This document shows, piece by piece, positions 13,238 through 14,792 of a DNA stretch of 14,792 nt. Position 1 is the stretch's first letter, and each line of letters begins with the position of its first letter. The notes under the pieces are model-generated. The model worked only from the letters and a program-made list of their open reading frames with translations. It did no database searches and was not told where the DNA came from. Source of the stretch: Actinomycetota bacterium (GTDB lineage: Bacteria > Actinomycetota > CADDZG01 > WHSQ01); the NCBI GenBank assembly GCA_016781115.1, contig JADDQX010000041.1, positions 1,373 through 16,164 on the forward strand, read 5' to 3'. The translations under genes and the position numbers were made by a program.

Positions 13238-13711
13238 TCAGAGTAAAGGTTGGACGAGAGCGACGGCCATCGCTGCGATGCCCTCTCCGCGCCCGGTGAA
13301 GCCGAGGCCGTCGGTGGTCGTTGCTTTGACCGAAACAAGACGCGCATCTATGGACAGTGCCCTTGCGATGTTTCTAACCATGGTGGCGACGTGCGGCCCC
13401 ATACGGGGAGATTCCGCGATGACCGTCCCATCGACGTTCACCACCTGCCAGCCGGCCTCGGCGACGGAAGCCGCTATGTGCTCGAGCAGCGCCAAGCTGG
13501 ATGCCCCCCTCCACGCGTCGGACGCGGGAAACATCGCGCCGAGCTCGCCCAGTCCGGCCGCGCCGAGCAGCGCGTCTCCGATCGCGTGGCTCAGAACGTC
13601 GGCATCGGAATGACCCGCCAGCCCCACATCGTGCGGAACGGTGACGCCGCCGATCACGAGAGGCCGCCCCGCGGAGAAGGCATGGGCGTCGACGCCGAGG
13701 CCCACCCTCAT
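13238..13711 (-). CDS. ispF: 2-C-methyl-D-erythritol 2,4-cyclodiphosphate synthase (157 aa)
   Basis: Fifth step of the MEP isoprenoid pathway: cyclises CDP-methylerythritol 2-phosphate with loss of CMP. The zinc ligands Asp8, His10 and His42 are at the same numbers as in E. coli IspF (GVDAHAF, then GHSDADVLSH at 33-42). Further family features are the ALLGAAGLGELGAMFP stretch and the end VSVKATTTDGLGFTGRGEGI. Length is standard. ATG at 13711 overlaps the ispD stop as ATGA, so the two MEP enzymes are translationally coupled. Confidence 0.96.
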   Translation of the reverse strand: MRVGLGVDAHAFSAGRPLVIGGVTVPHDVGLAGHSDADVLSHAIGDALLGAAGLGELGAMFPASDAWRGASSLALLEHIAASVAEAGWQVVNVDGTVIAESPRMGPHVATMVRNIARALSIDARLVSVKATTTDGLGFTGRGEGIAAMAVALVQPLL

Positions 13712-14385
13712 GAGCTCAGCTCCCGCGCGTGCGCGGCGGCTCGGGCGACATCGTTCGCGTCTGTGACCTTGAAACCGGAGACCGCCCCTTCGACGACGGC
13801 GACGGTTCCCCCGTAGTGCTCGATCAACTGCGCGTCATCCGTCCCCTGAACGTCATCCCTAACGGCGCGAGCGTGCAGGTCGCGCAACAGGTCCGTCTTG
13901 AACGCCTGCGGGGTCTGGATGTTCCACACCTGCTCTCGGTCGAGCGTCTTCACCACTCGCCGGTCCCGCACCACCTTCACGGTCTCTTTCATCTGCAGCC
14001 CCGGGACGGCAGCGTCGGCTTCCTCCAGCGCGAGCACCACCGCGGCGAAGACCTCTCGCGGGGCGAACGGACGCGCGGCGTCGTGAACGACAACTCTGGG
14101 ATGGCGAACGTGCTCGAGTCCGGCTCGCACGCTCGCCTGACGCGTCGCACCTCCGGCCACGATCCGAGATGCATCGGGGAGCAGACCCGTCACCTCGTCG
14201 ACCCGATCCTCTGGAACGACCACGATGATGTCAGCGATACCCGCCGCGACGATCCCGTCGTAGCTCCACTTGATGAGGGGTCGGCCCGCGAGATCCAGCA
14301 GCTGTTTCGGAACACTGGCTCCGACTCGCCGGCCGCTGCCGCCTGCAGCGAGGATCGCTGCAGTGTCCGGAAGGACGTCAGTTAT
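13708..14385 (-). CDS. ispD: 2-C-methyl-D-erythritol 4-phosphate cytidylyltransferase, apparent AUA start (225 aa)
   Basis: Third step of the MEP pathway: transfers CMP from CTP to methylerythritol phosphate. The frame encodes the nucleotide-binding loop AAILAAGGSGRRVGASVPKQ (9-28), then VVHDAARPF, NIQTPQAF and GTDDAQLIEHYGG. No ATG, GTG or TTG lies in frame upstream of that loop; the first such codon is GTG 14223, which would remove the loop and its catalytic Arg and Lys. An ATA at 14385-14383 overlaps the carD stop as ATAA and has GAGG 7 nt upstream. Starting there gives R20 and K27 at exactly the E. coli numbers, and 225 aa against 236. A CTG at 14430 inside carD is the other option. Either a rare start codon or a one-base assembly or sequencing error (ATGA read as ATAA) explains this. 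Confidence 0.85.
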   Translation of the reverse strand: MTDVLPDTAAILAAGGSGRRVGASVPKQLLDLAGRPLIKWSYDGIVAAGIADIIVVVPEDRVDEVTGLLPDASRIVAGGATRQASVRAGLEHVRHPRVVVHDAARPFAPREVFAAVVLALEEADAAVPGLQMKETVKVVRDRRVVKTLDREQVWNIQTPQAFKTDLLRDLHARAVRDDVQGTDDAQLIEHYGGTVAVVEGAVSGFKVTDANDVARAAAHARELSS

Positions 14386-14792
14386 CCGAGAACCTCGTCG
14401 AGCATCTTCTCGGCGGCTTCCTCGTCGCAGTTCTTGGAGAAGGTGAGCTCGGAGACGAGGATCTGACGAGCTTTCGTGAGCATGCGCTTCTCGCCGGCTG
14501 CGAGCCCCTTCTCCCTGTCGCGCTGATGCAGGCTGCGGACGACGTCCGCCACTTGATAGATGTCGCCCGACCGCAGCTTCTCGACGTTCGCCTTGAAGCG
14601 GCGGGACCAGTTGGTCGTGTTCGTCGTGGGTTCGTTCTTCTTGAGCACCTTCAGGACCTTGGGGACCTCTTTGGCGGGCGTGACCTGGCGAAGCCCGACC
14701 TCTTCCGTCGAGTCCGTGGGGACCATCAGGGTGAGCTCTCCGTAGGCCAGCTTCAGGATGAAGTATTCGCGCTTCTCGCCGAACATCTCTTT
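14382..14792 (-). CDS. carD: CarD family RNA polymerase-binding regulator, 5' end cut by window
   Basis: CarD binds the RNA polymerase beta subunit and stabilises open promoter complexes; it is essential in mycobacteria. The visible part is the later RNAP-interacting segment (KREYFILKLAYGELTLMVP, EEVGLRQV) and the DNA-binding C-terminal domain: TNWSRRFKANVEKLRSGD with the fork-inserting Trp, then KGLAAGEKRMLTKARQILVS. The frame is open to the edge at 14792. The Met at 14786 is internal, because the usual first 25-30 residues of the family are missing, so the true start lies outside the window. The stop TAA overlaps the putative AUA start of ispD. Confidence 0.93.
   Translation of the reverse strand, partial: KEMFGEKREYFILKLAYGELTLMVPTDSTEEVGLRQVTPAKEVPKVLKVLKKNEPTTNTTNWSRRFKANVEKLRSGDIYQVADVVRSLHQRDREKGLAAGEKRMLTKARQILVSELTFSKNCDEEAAEKMLDEVLG

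Noticed and set aside
12462..13613. Plus-strand open frame (383 codons) opposite cysS and ispF
   Set aside because: Antisense shadow crossing two well-supported genes; no domain signal.
13708..14223. ispD starting at GTG 14223 (171 aa)
   Set aside because: It would lose the nucleotide-binding loop with catalytic Arg and Lys, which is fully encoded in frame just upstream.
14386..14480. A frameshift in ispD hiding a canonical start inside carD
   Set aside because: The ispD frame is continuous and matches family numbering from the ATA onward, and the carD end also reads normally, so no indel is needed.
1..14792. Mobile elements, CRISPR array, defence system or integrated tRNA-site element near the two tRNA genes
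   Set aside because: No transposase, integrase, terminal repeats, direct repeats of tRNA ends or spaced repeats were seen; gene content is housekeeping and stress metabolism.

Overview
The window is a gene-dense, high-GC stretch with almost no intergenic space. It most resembles a chromosome fragment of an actinobacterium (Actinomycetota), probably a lineage outside the well-studied genera. The evidence is CarD, a mycobacterial-type glucosyl-3-phosphoglycerate synthase, an actinobacterial-style GT20 trehalose-phosphate synthase, the actinobacterial DUF3263 plus LytR_C pair, and GTG/TTG starts. A sporulation-type SigH lies in a neighbourhood that Bacillus shares. I see no mobile element, CRISPR array or rRNA. 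The exact class cannot be read from this sequence.

Left part (1-1442): the 5' end of a secreted-protein gene runs off the left edge on the minus strand. It is preceded by a long leader able to fold over its own ribosome binding site. Next come tRNA-Trp(CCA) and an ECF sigma factor with a zinc-finger, membrane-anchored anti-sigma factor, all on the minus strand.

Middle (1443-7984): a compatible-solute block. It holds gpgS (first step of glucosylglycerate synthesis), an AI-2E-family membrane protein, a glycerate 2-kinase, a GT20 trehalose-6-phosphate synthase, its HAD phosphatase OtsB, and a lipoprotein. Genes here alternate in strand with tiny divergent gaps (14-37 bp). Convergent ends touch or overlap; the otsA/otsB pair shares one CTAG as both stop codons.

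Right part (7985-14792): ten protein genes and one tRNA, all on the minus strand. In transcription order they are carD (cut by the window edge), ispD, ispF, cysS, rlmB, sigH, tRNA-Thr(UGU), gdhA, a DUF3263 gene and a LytR_C membrane protein. The carD-to-sigH part parallels the Bacillus ispD-ispF-cysS-rlmB-sigH region and uses 4-nt stop/start overlaps for coupling. It joins isoprenoid precursor synthesis, cysteine charging, rRNA methylation and transcription control.

Most noteworthy: (1) ispD seems to start at an AUA codon overlapping the carD stop (ATAA), with a well-placed Shine-Dalgarno; the first GTG downstream would delete the nucleotide-binding loop. (2) The gdhA start codon lies one nucleotide after the end of tRNA-Thr, so tRNA 3' processing could create a leaderless gdhA mRNA. 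(3) Several genes have a TANNNT -10 hexamer 6-8 nt before the start codon, implying leaderless transcription, including divergent and symmetric promoters.
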